A DNA stretch of 6,054 nucleotides from Akkermansia muciniphila. Lineage in GTDB: Bacteria; Verrucomicrobiota; Verrucomicrobiia; Verrucomicrobiales; Akkermansiaceae. Both the position numbers and the translations under genes were made by a program. The stretch lies in NCBI GenBank assembly GCA_945870545.1, contig CAMBTF010000115.1, positions 1 through 6,054 of the forward strand, given 5' to 3'. This document shows positions 5,342 through 6,054 of this stretch, piece after piece. The notes beneath the pieces are model-generated. The model worked only from the letters and a program-made list of their open reading frames with translations, did no database searches and had not been told where the DNA came from. Position 1 is the stretch's first letter, and the number at the start of each line of letters is the position of its first letter.

Positions 5342-6054
5342 ATGAAAAGGCTTTTTGGAACAGATGGAATCAGAGGGGTGGCAAATGAGCATCCGGTCAC
5401 CGCGTGCATGGCGAACAGGCTGGGACGGGCGGTGGTAAAGGCGCTGGGTGAAAAGAATGGCGTGCGGGTGCTCATCGGTAGGGACACTCGTGAGTCCGGC
5501 GGGATGTTGGAGGACGGATTGGTCGCTGGTTTGGTGAGCGCGGGGGCGAGAACGATCCGGCTTGGTGTGGTGCCGAGTCCGGCGGTGGCCTTGCTCGTGC
5601 GGGAAATGGGCGCCGACGCGGGCGTGATGCTGACGGCCTCGCACAATCCCCACACCGACAACGGGATGAAGGTCTTCGGCGCCGGCGGCTACAAGCTTTC
5701 CGATGAGATCGAGGCGGAGATCGAGACCTTGCTGCTCTCCGATGGGTGGATGGTAGATGCCGTGGAAGAAGGAAGCGTGGAAGATTTTCCGGAAGGACTA
5801 CGGAAATACGTGGAGTGCGCAAAAGCCAGCATCGACGGGATGGATCTCACCGGCTTGAAAGTGGTGATCGATGCGGGGAATGGAGCTGGGTTTGAGGTCG
5901 GTCCGCAGATTTTCCGGGAACTCGGCGCGAAGGTGATCGCGATGGTGGTCACGCCGGATGGACGCAATATCAATGAAAGCTGCGGCGCGCTCCACGCCGA
6001 ACAAGCGGGGAAACTCGTGCGCGAATCGGGAGCCGATCTCGGTGTTTCGCTAGA
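5342..6054 (+). CDS. glmM: Phosphoglucosamine mutase GlmM, N-terminal part (cut by window edge)
   Basis: GlmM converts glucosamine-6-phosphate to glucosamine-1-phosphate, feeding UDP-GlcNAc into peptidoglycan and lipopolysaccharide synthesis. The window holds 237 codons of a protein usually about 450 long. The start MKRLFGTDGIRGVAN is the family hallmark. GRDTRESGG is at 46-54. MLTASHNPHTDNGMKVFG at 96-113 contains the phosphorylated catalytic Ser100 (Ser102 in E. coli). VVIDAGNGAG at 174-183 opens domain 2, and TPDGRNINESCGALH at 204-218 is typical of GlmM rather than of phosphomannomutases. The frame ends at ADLGVSL, just before the expected metal-binding DGDADR loop, in the partial codon GA. 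ATG at 5342-5344 gives the family start, but its nearest Shine-Dalgarno-like AAGGAAG (5320-5326) is 15 bases away. An in-frame ATG at 5228, with AGGAAG 5 bases before it, would add 38 residues. I prefer 5342 because the extension is A/T-rich with atypical codons and has no counterpart that I know of. Confidence 0.95.
   Translation, partial: MKRLFGTDGIRGVANEHPVTACMANRLGRAVVKALGEKNGVRVLIGRDTRESGGMLEDGLVAGLVSAGARTIRLGVVPSPAVALLVREMGADAGVMLTASHNPHTDNGMKVFGAGGYKLSDEIEAEIETLLLSDGWMVDAVEEGSVEDFPEGLRKYVECAKASIDGMDLTGLKVVIDAGNGAGFEVGPQIFRELGAKVIAMVVTPDGRNINESCGALHAEQAGKLVRESGADLGVSL

Noticed and set aside
1..6054. CRISPR arrays, tRNA or rRNA genes, complete insertion sequences, toxin-antitoxin or defence genes
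   Set aside because: I found no regularly spaced repeats, cloverleaf or rRNA-like sequence, transposase motif or defence domain on either strand.

Overview
The window is compact, GC-rich bacterial chromosome with five confidently identified housekeeping genes, one unrecognised membrane-anchored protein gene and a small gene remnant. Gene content, the general lack of Shine-Dalgarno sequences, the intergenic repeat types and the look of the membrane protein suggest a Verrucomicrobia member (Luteolibacter-like order Verrucomicrobiales). That placement rests on recognition only, because no marker gene here fixes the phylum.

Layout. From 5204 down to 186 everything reads on the minus strand. The order of transcription is an unknown single-pass membrane protein (4116-5204), hemQ coproheme decarboxylase (3245-4057), holB DNA polymerase III delta' (2228-3238), bioD dethiobiotin synthetase (1558-2214) and rsmB 16S rRNA m5C methyltransferase (186-1424). 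hemQ, holB and bioD are separated by 7 and 13 bases and almost certainly form one transcript. The 58-base gap before hemQ and the 133-base gap before rsmB may be transcriptional breaks. On the plus strand glmM (5342 onward) runs off the right edge. It diverges from the membrane protein gene across a 137-base intergenic region that must hold both promoters.

Left edge. Just past the rsmB stop lie two related hairpins, one of which contains the rsmB stop codon. Beyond them is a 20-codon minus-strand fragment (74-136) resembling the start of a DUF486/DMT-family small membrane protein. It is cut by TGA where the family normally has Trp. Bases 2-67 may be the tail of a plus-strand gene.

Function. 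The genes serve unrelated core processes: heme synthesis by the coproporphyrin route, the replication clamp loader, biotin synthesis, ribosome modification and cell-wall precursor (UDP-GlcNAc) synthesis. I see no defence system, CRISPR array, phage or complete mobile element, and no RNA gene. The points most worth a second look are the gene remnant and hairpin pair at the left end, the dispersed-type repeats in the bioD-rsmB gap, the ambiguous glmM start and the uncharacterised membrane protein.
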